A stretch of 64,000 nt of DNA from Anaerolineaceae bacterium (GCA_002699585.1 PABP01000036.1:2333-66332); one strand, 5' to 3'. Shown: positions 42,598 to 53,149, counted from the first letter of the stretch. Notes: a model not told the origin generated them from the letters alone. A program made the numbers and translations.

Positions 42598-44244
42598 CTA
42601 TAAGCTATTTTCGGGCACGGTCAGTTCAATTTGTAGCTGGGTACCCTGCCCTGGCTTGGATTCCAGTTGGAAGGTGCCACCGAGCAGTTGCACCCGTTCC
42701 TGCATGCCCAATAGGCCCAGGCCGCGGTCACTGTTTTTGAGCAAGTCATTGACGTTGAAGCCGCAGCCATCGTCCTTGACTGAGGCGTTTATCCGGCTGT
42801 GTTCGCGGTAGATTTCTACATTGATGTGCTGCGCCTGGGCATGTTTGGCGATGTTGGTCAGCGCTTCTTGCACGACGCGATAAAGCAAAATCTCGACATC
42901 ACGCGGCAGGCGGATGTCATCAAGGTGATCGGTCTGGAAGTCGACATCGAGGCCAGTCTGCTTGGCATACTCGTAGATGTGCCCTTCTAATGCAGAAATC
43001 AGGCCGAGGTCATCGAGGGCCGAGGGGCGCAGGTCAGCGGCCAAACGGCGCACTTCTTGCAGGGTGCGCCCGACGACTTTGCGCAAGTCCTCAACGCCTG
43101 TTTTGACGTGGTCGAGGTTATCGCTGCGCTCCAGCATTTTGAGGTGCACCAGCATAGAGGTCAGGGCCTGCCCTGTTTCATCATGCAGCTCGCGGCTGAT
43201 GCGCTGACGTTCTTCTTCCTGGGCGCTGACGACTTTGGTCAATAGCTGGGTCAGCAACTGTTCTTTTTGGGTAAGCTGCCCCCAGAGTTTGCCATTCTGG
43301 ACGGTCACGCCTAATTGATTGCAAATGCCACTGATGACGCGCTGATTCTGGGGAATGTGGCAGGCGGCTTTATCGCAGAATAGAATCAACAAGCCCAGCA
43401 CAGACTGTTGTGCGCCGATGGGCATTACCAACGAAGCTTCGTAGCCATGCTGCGGGCGTAGCTGCACCAAAAACGATAAGGCTGAGGGCAGGTCATCCTT
43501 TGGATCGACCGTATCAATCATCAGCGGTCCATCAATGTCGAAAGGGTCGTTATCGGCACTGCCGAAGTCGGTTAAGGCTTGCGGGATCGCCTCTAAGAAG
43601 GCCTCCGGCAAATGGAAGCTGGCAGCGACTTGCGGTCGCTCGTCAGCCATCATGAGAATGAGGCCCGCCTGGGAACCCGTATTTTCCAGAGCGCGGCGCA
43701 GACCATACTGGATGATCTGCTGCATGTCGCCGGGTTCATTGGCCATGTGGGCCAATTCATAGAGCACGGCTAATTCCTGATTGCGCTGCTTGAGCTGATC
43801 GTTGGAACGGGCCAGTTCCTGATGGGAGGCATCCAGGCTGATAATCATGGCGTTGAAGGCGCGGCCCAGTTCGCCGATTTCATCATTGGCCCAGACAGGG
43901 GCACGCACGGAGAGATCGCCATCTTTGACGCGCTGGGCGACCCAGGTCATGTTGATGATGGAGCGCGTCAGCACCCAGGTCAAAAACCAGCCGATGCCCA
44001 GACCCGCCACCGCTGAGAAGACGGTGATGATCGATACGCTGCGCATACCGACCGACATGGCCTGCTCGACACGGGCTTCGCTCAGGAGGTAGGAAAGCCA
44101 ACCGCCCAGTTGGTTACTAACCCACCAGGCAATCGTAAAACCCAATATCAATAGGGGCGCGACAATGATGCCAATGATTTTCTGGCGTAGGGGGACACGC
44201 CCCGCCCACGCCCAGAATGCATCCCAGATTTTCCGTCGGAACAC
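42598..44244 (-). CDS. NarX-type sensor histidine kinase
   Basis: 548 residues, GTG start. Two transmembrane helices (about 23-43 and 73-95) flank a short loop, then a HAMP domain and a GAF-like domain (about 150-320). A HisKA_3 helix with ISRELHDETGQAL (phospho-acceptor His354) and an ATPase domain (EALTNIAKHAQ, DDGCGFNV, GLGLLGMQERV) complete it. It would autophosphorylate and pass phosphate to the adjacent NarL-type regulator. The short outside loop suggests the signal is sensed by the membrane part or the GAF domain. Confidence 0.93.
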   Translation of the reverse strand: MFRRKIWDAFWAWAGRVPLRQKIIGIIVAPLLILGFTIAWWVSNQLGGWLSYLLSEARVEQAMSVGMRSVSIITVFSAVAGLGIGWFLTWVLTRSIINMTWVAQRVKDGDLSVRAPVWANDEIGELGRAFNAMIISLDASHQELARSNDQLKQRNQELAVLYELAHMANEPGDMQQIIQYGLRRALENTGSQAGLILMMADERPQVAASFHLPEAFLEAIPQALTDFGSADNDPFDIDGPLMIDTVDPKDDLPSALSFLVQLRPQHGYEASLVMPIGAQQSVLGLLILFCDKAACHIPQNQRVISGICNQLGVTVQNGKLWGQLTQKEQLLTQLLTKVVSAQEEERQRISRELHDETGQALTSMLVHLKMLERSDNLDHVKTGVEDLRKVVGRTLQEVRRLAADLRPSALDDLGLISALEGHIYEYAKQTGLDVDFQTDHLDDIRLPRDVEILLYRVVQEALTNIAKHAQAQHINVEIYREHSRINASVKDDGCGFNVNDLLKNSDRGLGLLGMQERVQLLGGTFQLESKPGQGTQLQIELTVPENSL

Positions 44245-44361
44245 CAGATTTAACCCACAGACTTTTCCTCAGTTTAAGGAAGTGGCAGCCTGTGGGCCAA
44301 TGACATTTGTAAGCAATTTGCTGTGGGAAAAGCAGAATCCCATCGGGTTGTGCTTACGAGA

Positions 44362-46005
44362 CTAGCCTACCGGCACGGTCAGGTAGCAGATGGCGATGTA
44401 CGAGAGGCGTTCCCCACGCACGCGGTAGGTACCCGGTTCAGCGGTCCAGTTGGCGCGGAAGATGCGCAGGTAACGCTCGTCTTCGGGATTACTACTCACC
44501 AGGATCGGATCGGTGGCGTGGACCCGTAGATAATCCTGATCGTTGAGCACAACCGACCCCGGATCAATGCTAACGGCGCGGCGAGCTTCGCCATAGTTAT
44601 CGAAAGGCGGCGGCGTAAATTCAAAGGTGATTTGTTGGCCAGCACGCAGGGGGCCGTTGGTCGGCTCGCAGGTTTCCAGGGAAACGGTATTGGTCGATGG
44701 GGCTGGATCGTCGTTTAGCACCGGGATGGAGCGGCACTCGCCCAGAGTTTCCACACGGGAGGCACGTATCCAGCTCGATTGGCGCAATTGATACCAGAGG
44801 GTATCGCTGGCATCAGTCGTTTGCTGGACGGGCATCACCTGTTGCCCCGCAGCAATCGGATTCACCACTTCGTAAAATTCAGCGGGACCGGCATAGAGTT
44901 GGGAATCCATACGGACGACATAGCGGCAGGTGGTATCCGGCGTGGAGGTCGGCGGCGGGGCTTGGCTGGCCTGGACAGATTGCTGCCAACGGGTGGTCGC
45001 GGCGGCGATGTCATCCTGGGTGATGGCCTCGGTCATCGTAAAACGGCGCGGCAAGGCATTCAGGGGCAGGCCTGTAAATTCAAACGTGCCGAATGGCTCT
45101 GGATGGGCCAGGTGCAACTGGGAAAATTGAATGCGTGCCCCGGCGGGTACGACCACCTGGGAATCCTCTGGGCCAGCGATGAGCGAACCTTCCAGCACAT
45201 TGGCAGTGAGTAACTCGCTGTCAGCGGTAATGAAGACCGTCGCCGCGACTTGGAATGGCACGTTATTCAGGGTGAAGGATACGGCGTGCTCCGGGTGCGG
45301 GGATTGGATCAGCAGGCCGCTGGGGAGCTGGCCATCGCATAGGCTGGTTGATTGCCCGCTGAGGTGGGCCACCTGGAAAGGCCGCAAGTAGGGGTCGCCC
45401 ACTTCGATGACGTTTAGCTCGCTGACAGGCGACGGCACAGTGAGGATCTCGGAGGAAATCCAGGCGAGGTCGTTGCTGTTGGGTACGCTGACACGCAGCC
45501 AGCGGCTATCTTCGGTGCGGCCATTGGCCACCAACGCACGATTCACAGCCAGTTCCATGACGATGTCGCCATCAATGGCCGGGGTGGCGCGTAATTTACC
45601 TGTTCCGGTGAGGGTGACGGTCATGGTCGGCACAGATGATACCAAGTTCATCAGGCTGACATCCCCCAGAGCGAGCCATGTCATGGCCGTGCCTTCGTTG
45701 TCGGTGATGCTGGCCTGGACCTGTAACTGGGCCACTGCCGGGTCATCGCCGTTGGCCAGGGTGATAATCCATGTGCCGTTGAGCGGCATAATCTGCCCCG
45801 TCTGCTCGATGAGTGCGCCATCGGTTGATTGCAGGCTGACATCACCGCTGCCGATGCAGACCTGATTGCGTTCGATCCCGTAACAAGCGGAACTGGCACG
45901 GGCCAGCGCCAGCAACACATCCGGCGGACAGGTGGCCTGGGCCATGATCGGTGCTGTTATATGGAAAGCCAGCCAGAATACTAAAAAGAATCCCCACTTA
46001 CGCAT
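44362..46005 (-). CDS. Secreted SH3-like domain protein
   Basis: 547 residues. Sec signal peptide (FLVFWLAFHITAPIMA|QAT). The mature part begins CPPDVLLALARASSACYGIERNQVC and contains beta-rich repeats, then an SH3-like domain with CRYVVRMDSQLYAGPAEFYEVVNPIAAGQQVMPVQQ. A C-terminal domain with TFEFTPPPFDNYGEARRAV follows. Transcribed divergently from the secreted-protein operon at 46237. Function unknown; probably an outer-surface protein that binds cell-wall or other ligands. Confidence 0.75.
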   Translation of the reverse strand: MRKWGFFLVFWLAFHITAPIMAQATCPPDVLLALARASSACYGIERNQVCIGSGDVSLQSTDGALIEQTGQIMPLNGTWIITLANGDDPAVAQLQVQASITDNEGTAMTWLALGDVSLMNLVSSVPTMTVTLTGTGKLRATPAIDGDIVMELAVNRALVANGRTEDSRWLRVSVPNSNDLAWISSEILTVPSPVSELNVIEVGDPYLRPFQVAHLSGQSTSLCDGQLPSGLLIQSPHPEHAVSFTLNNVPFQVAATVFITADSELLTANVLEGSLIAGPEDSQVVVPAGARIQFSQLHLAHPEPFGTFEFTGLPLNALPRRFTMTEAITQDDIAAATTRWQQSVQASQAPPPTSTPDTTCRYVVRMDSQLYAGPAEFYEVVNPIAAGQQVMPVQQTTDASDTLWYQLRQSSWIRASRVETLGECRSIPVLNDDPAPSTNTVSLETCEPTNGPLRAGQQITFEFTPPPFDNYGEARRAVSIDPGSVVLNDQDYLRVHATDPILVSSNPEDERYLRIFRANWTAEPGTYRVRGERLSYIAICYLTVPVG

Positions 46006-46236
46006 GTTGTCAGCTTCCTGGTTTTGTCATCCTGGTAATAGAGGTAGAGAAAAAGCATGTTTTGCAGTGCGGGCAACCGTGCAGCATGGGTACCCTACGT
46101 GCATATTACATCGCAACCTTACGGGCGTATGGTGGCCACCTGTTGAGCGTAGGGTTGGCGTTCGGTTTTGCACACGGCCTTACCCGCACAATAGAAGGGA
46201 AGCCTGTTTGCAACACCTACGTCTGGAGAACAATCC

Positions 46237-49200
46237 ATGCGACGATTCCTCATACCCATCGTGGGGGTATTGGTCCTCTTTGCAGTTGGCATCAGCATTG
46301 CCCAAAATGCCACGCCGCAATCCTTCACTGTGTTCCGACAATTCGGTACGCTGCGCCCACGTGGCATGATTTATGACCCGAATTACGATCAATTTGCCTG
46401 GGTGGATGGCCAGGGTCGACTGCTGCTGGCCGATGCCGCCACCTACTCCCCGCGCCACATCCTGTATGACGTGCCAGACGCCTTTAACGCCTATGCATTC
46501 AGCCATGATGGACGCTGGTTGGCACTGGCGGTCGATGTACGCATTGAGCTATGGAACACGCAGACGGGCGAACTGGCCACCACGCTGGCGCCGGAAGGCG
46601 TCTTGCAGATACAGGGGCCGCTGTACTTCGGCACGGATGACCGTTTGCTGCAATTCGACAGCCTCGTACGCGCCCCGGCGGAACTGCGCCGCAGTGAAAA
46701 CGATACGCTGGTGCTGTCGTGGTTGTGGGATTTGCCAGCCGCGCGGCGCGAGTCCTCAGCGAGCTTGCCGGGGAACTCACGGGCGTATGCTTTCTTTGAA
46801 TATCGCGGGTCATCGTTGCTGCTGGGTACAGGGGACTACGTCATCGCGGGTGCACCCAGCCGCTTAATCGTGATGGACGCGGGCGACCCCGCGCTGCCCA
46901 TCGTCGCAGAAATTAGCGCCAACCGTCTGGAGCGCGACCCTTTCAATATATGGACCAGTGCGCGTGATGGGTATATGTATGTGCTGCCCAGTGGGCGCAA
47001 TGAGCTGATCCAGATCGACCCCGAAAAAGGCACCCTATTCAATATTCAGGTGGGGCGCAACCTGGGCTATTACAACCTGGATGACCTGGAAGGGTTTGGC
47101 TTCAGCCGCCTGCACCACGTCATCGGGGATGCCAATTCCCAGGAAGATACGCCGCTGCTGCGCTTGCTGCTAGGTGACGATTATCTGCTAAGCCGCAACT
47201 TTAACGAACAAACAGTGGTGCTGCTGGATGTGCTGGAACCGCTGACCGTCACACAGCAAGAAGCGGGTTTCCTGATTTACCGCTTCGACCGTCAGACATC
47301 AACGGGCGTCATCGAGTTCATCAACCCGCCGGATGTGCAGCAGTTGGTGGTCCATCCTGATAACAATCAATTGCTGGTACGGCGCAATTCGACACAGCAA
47401 ATCGAAACCTATAACCTGGATACAGGCGCACTGGAGCAGGTCTACTATCCAGACCTGCCCGACCCCAATGGGCAGTACACGCTGGCCTATAACGGCGATG
47501 GCAGCGTCATCACCAGCGATATGCAGCGCTTCGACGCGGTGACGGGCGACACGCTGTACCGCGACGCCAACATTGATTTTCAATCCGGGCAGATTACGTT
47601 CACTGAGGACAGTACGGGCCTGATTTCGCGGGTGGGGGATACCTGGCACATCTGGGATGTGGCTACGCAAAGCCTGATCCGGGAGCGCACCCTCCACCTG
47701 CGCGGGGATGTCATCGACAATGAGGCCGACCTCAGCCGCTATCTGTCGGTGTATACGGAACAAAGCCGAGAGACCATCACCGTACAAGCCCCCGTCGATA
47801 CAACGAGCGGCGATGAGCAGGCCGTCGATGCCACGCCGACGCTTGAACCAAGCCCAACACCACTGCCCTCACCAACGCCACAGATTACAGCCACACCTGC
47901 CGCTGACGAAGCGTCCCAGGATGGCGTCGCCATTGTCGCTGTGCCGGAAAATATGCTGAACGTGGCGCTTGTCAGCAATACCTACTATGAAATCACAGAC
48001 ATCTGGTCCGGGGAGCGTACCCAGTTCCGGGTGCCAAAATATGACAACTACACCGTCGAGCAGGTCATCCCCAGCGCGGACTGGCAGCATTTCATCGTGG
48101 TCTACAGCCACGGCCAGGGCAACCTGTTCACGCACGAGAGCGATGTCATGGTGTTCGACTTTGACGGCAATCTGTTGATCCACCTGACGCCCAACAATCT
48201 GCCCTCATCACAGGGGCGGTCCTATAGCTGGCTGGACAATGAGCGCGTCGTTATCCGCAGTTCACAGCCCTATGAGAACCGCACCGAGCCGATCCTGGGC
48301 GTCGCATATCACGTTTCCGGGTTGCCGCAGTGCATGGTCGATGCCTATGACGACTGGCAGCAATTTTTGCCGCTATGGGAATTGTTCAATTTACGCTTTG
48401 AAAACGAGCAACTTAGTTGGTTGACGCAGCGCATTTGCAGCAATCTACCCGCATCAGCCGATGCCTTCATCGACAGCCTGACACCAACGCCACCCTACTA
48501 CTACCCGGTCGCCAGGGGGGCGGATACGAGCGTGATCGTCGGTGTGCCGGAGTGCCTGACACGCCGCTTCAGCAGCTCGTCATTGGCCTATGCGGAGCTG
48601 TGGCGCACGATGTCCGCCGGGTTGGAAGACGACGAACTCGAAGGGCTGGAGGATATGCTATGTGAAGGCCTGCTGAGTTCAGTCAGCCAGGTCGATGCCA
48701 CGCCGACATCCGACCCGAATGCGCTAGGTGCAGCGACTGCGACACCTGTCGACAGAGAAGCGAGCAGCGTCACGCTCGGCAGTGATAGCGTACCGGGCAT
48801 CATGGTGGTGGACATCACCGACCAGACGCGCACGGTCGGCAGCTATGTACCAACCGCAGAAACGACGACTGTACGCTCGCAGTTGGGGCGTGTTCTGGAA
48901 GAATACGAAGAACTCTACAATCGGCGGCCCGATGGCACGACCATCCTCAGCCCGAACGGCGAGTATATGGCGGTGCAGGATGGGCGCGGATTCGTGACAA
49001 TTTACCAGCTTGGCCAATCCCGGCCCGATCAAGTGTGGGTCAACCGCGTGACGCGCGACGTACCACGCACGCCGATTCGGTCCACACAGGCGGTGGGTTT
49101 GCTACCAACGGCGACAGCCTCCCTGAGTTACCTAGATGAACCGCAGCCGACGCTGACGCCAACCGTCAGCCCGACCGCGCCGCCCCTACCGGAAGCGACT

Positions 49201-50388
49201 TATGCCCTGCCGGAGCGCGATGCTGTCACAGAAATTTGCCCCTATGACCACCTGTTTACGCTGGATCAGCCTGCACCCGACTTCGCAGCCGAGGGCAGCT
49301 TGTATGTGCTGTCGAATGTGCTGTGGGTGCTGGATGTCGCCAGCGGGTCGTATCGCCCGGTGGACAGCCTGCCCGTATGCGATGTAGAGGCCAATTGCGA
49401 CTTCTCACCGGATGGGCAATGGAACCTGCTTCACGGGGAGGTTCCCCTGTTGATACGGGCCGATGGCAGCGAACCGCAGGTCGTCATCCCCCATACCGAA
49501 CGACCTGTAAAGAATGTCTCGGCCAGTTGGACGCTGGATTCGACGTTGCAGTTACGATTTGATCAGTATGACGCTGGGGAACTACGCAACCCGCACACGT
49601 TCTACCAGACCTATGACCCGAACACGGGAACATATGGCGCAATCACTGAACCGCTGGATGTGCCGACCATTTATGAATTACCGACAACGGTCATCAGTGT
49701 GCAGCCGATCTACAGGGAGTGGGCGCTGGTCTGGACGCCATACGATGGTGCCTATGCTGAGGGTCGCAAATACTACATGTACCACTACCCAACCCAGACG
49801 TTCCGCTACTTTTTGCGGGCGATTGGCACTTCGCTGGACAGCTTCTGGCATCCGCAAGGAGAGCGCCTCTACTATCGGCCACCCGGCCAGGAAGACTGGT
49901 ACGTCTTCGATACGACGACGCAGGAACACAGCCACTATGGCGACATCTACGGCGGCACATGGTCGCCGGATGGGACTTATCGCATCGACTGGTACAGCCT
50001 GCCGAATGCCGACGAGCGTCATGAACGGCTGTTGAATCAGGAGTTGCTGCCCAAGCTGCAATTATGGAACAGCCAAACGGGTGAGCTACAGCGTTATTGC
50101 CTGCCGGAAACAGGCAGCACCAGCTACAGCGGCACTCCGCTGCTGTGGTCGCCGGATAACCGCTATGTGGCGTTCCGGGTGGAGCTACCGCCGGAGGGCG
50201 ACGTCTTCCCGGTGCCGACGGTCAAATATACGCCTGTGCCGACCGCAACGCCGATGCCCTTGGAGCAGGTCTATCAATATCGGGCATGGCGGACGCTGGT
50301 GCTGGATACGCAAACCGGGGCGGTAACGGTCCTCAGCACGGAAGCTGATAACGCCTTCGTGTGGGTCGCAGAGGAGGTGGCACGATGA
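46237..50388 (+). CDS. Giant secreted beta-propeller protein
   Basis: 1383 residues. Sec signal (LIPIVGVLVLFAVGISIA|QNA). WD40/TolB-like blades are visible by repeats such as YDPNYDQFAWVDGQGRLLLADAATY, SHDGRWLALAVDVRIELWNTQTGELATTL, SPDGTYRIDWY and SPDNRYVAFRVELP. They are separated by Pro/Thr-rich linkers (TPTLEPSPTPLPSPTPQITA, TPTVSPTAPPLPEAT, VPTATPMP). No enzyme motif was found. First gene of an operon of secreted proteins; the next start overlaps its stop in ATGA. Confidence 0.8.
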   Translation: MRRFLIPIVGVLVLFAVGISIAQNATPQSFTVFRQFGTLRPRGMIYDPNYDQFAWVDGQGRLLLADAATYSPRHILYDVPDAFNAYAFSHDGRWLALAVDVRIELWNTQTGELATTLAPEGVLQIQGPLYFGTDDRLLQFDSLVRAPAELRRSENDTLVLSWLWDLPAARRESSASLPGNSRAYAFFEYRGSSLLLGTGDYVIAGAPSRLIVMDAGDPALPIVAEISANRLERDPFNIWTSARDGYMYVLPSGRNELIQIDPEKGTLFNIQVGRNLGYYNLDDLEGFGFSRLHHVIGDANSQEDTPLLRLLLGDDYLLSRNFNEQTVVLLDVLEPLTVTQQEAGFLIYRFDRQTSTGVIEFINPPDVQQLVVHPDNNQLLVRRNSTQQIETYNLDTGALEQVYYPDLPDPNGQYTLAYNGDGSVITSDMQRFDAVTGDTLYRDANIDFQSGQITFTEDSTGLISRVGDTWHIWDVATQSLIRERTLHLRGDVIDNEADLSRYLSVYTEQSRETITVQAPVDTTSGDEQAVDATPTLEPSPTPLPSPTPQITATPAADEASQDGVAIVAVPENMLNVALVSNTYYEITDIWSGERTQFRVPKYDNYTVEQVIPSADWQHFIVVYSHGQGNLFTHESDVMVFDFDGNLLIHLTPNNLPSSQGRSYSWLDNERVVIRSSQPYENRTEPILGVAYHVSGLPQCMVDAYDDWQQFLPLWELFNLRFENEQLSWLTQRICSNLPASADAFIDSLTPTPPYYYPVARGADTSVIVGVPECLTRRFSSSSLAYAELWRTMSAGLEDDELEGLEDMLCEGLLSSVSQVDATPTSDPNALGAATATPVDREASSVTLGSDSVPGIMVVDITDQTRTVGSYVPTAETTTVRSQLGRVLEEYEELYNRRPDGTTILSPNGEYMAVQDGRGFVTIYQLGQSRPDQVWVNRVTRDVPRTPIRSTQAVGLLPTATASLSYLDEPQPTLTPTVSPTAPPLPEATYALPERDAVTEICPYDHLFTLDQPAPDFAAEGSLYVLSNVLWVLDVASGSYRPVDSLPVCDVEANCDFSPDGQWNLLHGEVPLLIRADGSEPQVVIPHTERPVKNVSASWTLDSTLQLRFDQYDAGELRNPHTFYQTYDPNTGTYGAITEPLDVPTIYELPTTVISVQPIYREWALVWTPYDGAYAEGRKYYMYHYPTQTFRYFLRAIGTSLDSFWHPQGERLYYRPPGQEDWYVFDTTTQEHSHYGDIYGGTWSPDGTYRIDWYSLPNADERHERLLNQELLPKLQLWNSQTGELQRYCLPETGSTSYSGTPLLWSPDNRYVAFRVELPPEGDVFPVPTVKYTPVPTATPMPLEQVYQYRAWRTLVLDTQTGAVTVLSTEADNAFVWVAEEVAR

Positions 50389-51365
50389 AACGCTGGCTAG
50401 CGGTAATCCTCATCCTGTTCGGGCTGATGGCAAGCGTCAGCGCCCAAGACAGTGGCGATCAATACAGCGTGTGGGTGACGACGCAGGACTTTAGTTCGCT
50501 GCGGCACGGCCCAGGTACGAGCTTTGAGCGCATCACCATCATCGACCCCAGTGTGACGCTGCCTGCGATTGGTCGTACTGCTGATACGCGCTGGATACAG
50601 GTCATCAATGAGGATGGGACAGTCGGTTGGATCGCGTCGATCTTGCTGGTGTGGTCCGGGCAGGTCGTGAACTTGCCCGTCGATGGCGTGAACCCGGAAC
50701 CCTTCGTGCGACGTGCCGGGGCGATGGGCGTCACCAGCCGAGAAACGCCCTACTACGTGGATGAAATCGCACCGGAAACGCTGGTGGGAACCATCCCCGA
50801 AGGCACGGTGGTTGAACTGGTCGGGCGGCTGGGCGATGCCTCGTTCCGCTTCTGGCAGTTCCAGATTAAGTACCAGGGTGGCCTGTACTGGGTCGGTTCG
50901 TGGAATATTCGCATCAATGATGGCAACTATCTGCGGCTGCTCGATACACAATATCTGTACCCTTATGGCCGCTTGATCCAACAGTATTCGGAAAATATCG
51001 CGCTGGCACTGGGCAGCTATGAGCAAATTCGGTCGATCTGGCAGCGGCTTGATAATGGCGATTCAGTGGCCTGTGACCCCATCCCGCAGACGATCATCCG
51101 CACGCTGACCGAAGGCGATGTCGCGCGGGAAGACAGCTTTTTGCCAGCAGTTGTCGCGCTGGATGAAGCCATTCGCACGATCAACCAGGCGATCAACTCG
51201 TTCGATAGCATCTGCGCCGATACCAATCGTTTTCTGGTGCAGGCGGATATTGATGAGGCATTAGCCCTGATGGATGAAGCCGAGCGCAGTTTGCTATTGG
51301 CGGCGTCTCTGCTCAATCCACTGCGCGTCCGCAACCCGCTGATTAGCGCCATTGGGGGCAATTAA
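50385..51365 (+). CDS. Secreted SH3-domain protein
   Basis: 326 residues from MKRWLAVILILFGLMASVSA|QDS, coupled (ATGA) to the propeller gene. The segment YSVWVTTQDFSSLRHGPGTSFERITIIDPSVTLPAIGRTADTRWIQVINEDGTVGWIASILL is a bacterial SH3-like domain; a second domain follows around residues 110-190. The C-terminus is helical. It is related to the proteins at 44362 and 54895. Confidence 0.75.
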   Translation: MKRWLAVILILFGLMASVSAQDSGDQYSVWVTTQDFSSLRHGPGTSFERITIIDPSVTLPAIGRTADTRWIQVINEDGTVGWIASILLVWSGQVVNLPVDGVNPEPFVRRAGAMGVTSRETPYYVDEIAPETLVGTIPEGTVVELVGRLGDASFRFWQFQIKYQGGLYWVGSWNIRINDGNYLRLLDTQYLYPYGRLIQQYSENIALALGSYEQIRSIWQRLDNGDSVACDPIPQTIIRTLTEGDVAREDSFLPAVVALDEAIRTINQAINSFDSICADTNRFLVQADIDEALALMDEAERSLLLAASLLNPLRVRNPLISAIGGN

Positions 51366-51477
51366 GTTGTTAGTGATTCGTTTTTAGTTTTTGGTTTGAC
51401 ATTTTCTTCTCTGGAAGACGGCAGCCCAAGATTAACCTGTGGCAGCCATCAGAGACTAATAACTAACGACTAAAAAC
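51366..51477. repeat. Imperfect inverted repeat
   Basis: Arms at 51366-51388 (GTTGTTAGTGATTCGTTTTT onward) and 51455-51477 match as reverse complements at 18 of 23 positions. The 200-bp gap holds no gene; the element may be a fragment of a mobile or structural repeat. Confidence 0.4.
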
Positions 51478-51566
51478 TTTGGAAATTCGATAGATAACAA
51501 GCAACACAATTTTGAGCCATACGTTTGTAAGCAACTATGCACAACCTACTGAGGAGAAGCCACATT

Positions 51567-52394
51567 ATGATTCGTCGTTTGTTCAGCAGCCTATTGATCG
51601 CAGTTTTGGCCATGACGCTATTCACGGTGCCGACCCTGGCACAAAACACACAGGAAAAAGAACTACCAGAATGCCCCATCTTCGAGGATCAGTCGACCGA
51701 TGTGCGCATCAGCTACTATGTCGGTGAAGGACTGGGCTACCAGCGCTCCGGCAACCTGGGCCAAGCCACCGACAGCTTCGACTGCGTGGTGCTGGTCATC
51801 GACCCTAGCTATGTGACCGGGTATATGCTGCGCGGGCGGGTACTGGCACAACAGCGTTTGCTGGAAGAAGCGGTCGATGACTATACTCGCGCCATCGAAC
51901 TGGATAGCTCACTGATCGAAGCCTATAACAATCGCGGCGTGCTGTATATGTCGCTGGGCGAATACGACGAGGCCGCAGCCGACTTCGCGCGGACAATCGA
52001 CCTGGACCCCAATTTTATCGAGGGCTATAACAATCAAGCCATTCTGAGCGCCCTCAATGAGGATGTCGATGGAGCCATCACCATCCTGGAAACAGCCCTC
52101 AGCCGCAGCAATATCGCTGACATCCTGGCCTCTCTCAAGAACCCGGATCGTCCATCCGATGCCGAATTCCCCAAGTTCGACAGCATCAATGCCCGTCCGT
52201 ATGCACTGTTGGGCATCATGAATTCGCTGAAGGCCCTGCAAAACTATGAGGACTACATCACCCTGACGCGCAGCGGCGCGGACTCGCGGATTACCTCCGC
52301 AGCCGGCATGCTGGAATCGCAATTCACCTTCGAGCTACGGCTGGATGATGGGTCCTGGTTGCTACAGGCTAATTACGATCCTTTTAAAGAATAA
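51567..52394 (+). CDS. Secreted TPR protein
   Basis: 275 residues from MIRRLFSSLLIAVLAMTLFT with cleavage at LA|QNT; GAGGAG upstream fixes the start. Two or three TPRs are visible: AVDDYTRAIELDSSLIEAYNNRGVLYMSLGEYDEAAADFARTIDLDPNFIEGYNNQAIL. Protein-binding repeats in an extracytoplasmic protein. Next gene starts 10 bp downstream. Confidence 0.85.
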   Translation: MIRRLFSSLLIAVLAMTLFTVPTLAQNTQEKELPECPIFEDQSTDVRISYYVGEGLGYQRSGNLGQATDSFDCVVLVIDPSYVTGYMLRGRVLAQQRLLEEAVDDYTRAIELDSSLIEAYNNRGVLYMSLGEYDEAAADFARTIDLDPNFIEGYNNQAILSALNEDVDGAITILETALSRSNIADILASLKNPDRPSDAEFPKFDSINARPYALLGIMNSLKALQNYEDYITLTRSGADSRITSAAGMLESQFTFELRLDDGSWLLQANYDPFKE

Positions 52395-52404
52395 GGGCTG
52401 CCTG

Positions 52405-53139
52405 ATGCGAAGTCTCATGCGATGTATCACACTATTCGTCTTACTGCTATGGAGCGCCAGCTTAACATTGGGCGTGGGGTTACAGGCCCAGGAACCCTTG
52501 GACTGTGAAGACCCCTTTATTCCCGATGCGACCCCGGCTTACTACCTGGGGCAAGGGGCGGTGCTCATCGAACAGGGGCAGGTTGCACGGGCGGTCGAAG
52601 CCTATAGCTGCGCGATTGAAGGCGACCCGACCTATGCCCCGGCCTATGCACGACGCGCCTACGCTTATGCCATCATGCTGGATGATCGGGCGGCACTGGC
52701 TGATTACGAGCAGGCGCTGACCCTGGATGAAACGCTGGTCGATGTCTATATCAACCGGGGAGCGCTGTATACCACGCTCGGTAACTATGGCTTGGCGATC
52801 AGCGATTATTCGCTGGCGCTGGCCCTGGAACCGGATAACGTCGATGCGCTGAACAATCGGGCGGTAGTGCACGCGATTGAGGGCAATTACGACCTGGCAC
52901 TGGCTGATGCCCAGGCAGCGATTGCCGCTGACCCGGATGACGTCACAGCCTATGCCACACAGGGCGCGATCTACAGCGCGTTATCGACCCAGAGTTACCA
53001 GACCTTCATCGAGCGCGGCGACGAATATGCGCGGTTGCCAGCCGGATCACCCACAGGCGTCATGAGCGCGATTGATAACAGCCAGCGCACAGGCGATATG
53101 GGCATCTGGCTGCGCTTCCAAGTGCCTGCTGAGCAATAG
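52405..53139 (+). CDS. Secreted TPR protein, paralogue
   Basis: 244 residues from MRSLMRCITLFVLLLWSASL with cleavage at LQA|QEP. TPR repeats: AVEAYSCAIEGDPTYAPAYARRAYAYAIM, ALADYEQALTLDETLVDVYINRGALYTTLGNYGLAISDYSLALALEPDNVDALNNRAVV and ALADAQAAIAADPDDVTAYATQGAIY. Clearly related in layout to the protein encoded just before it. Confidence 0.85.
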   Translation: MRSLMRCITLFVLLLWSASLTLGVGLQAQEPLDCEDPFIPDATPAYYLGQGAVLIEQGQVARAVEAYSCAIEGDPTYAPAYARRAYAYAIMLDDRAALADYEQALTLDETLVDVYINRGALYTTLGNYGLAISDYSLALALEPDNVDALNNRAVVHAIEGNYDLALADAQAAIAADPDDVTAYATQGAIYSALSTQSYQTFIERGDEYARLPAGSPTGVMSAIDNSQRTGDMGIWLRFQVPAEQ

Positions 53140-53149
53140 GGATGATGCC

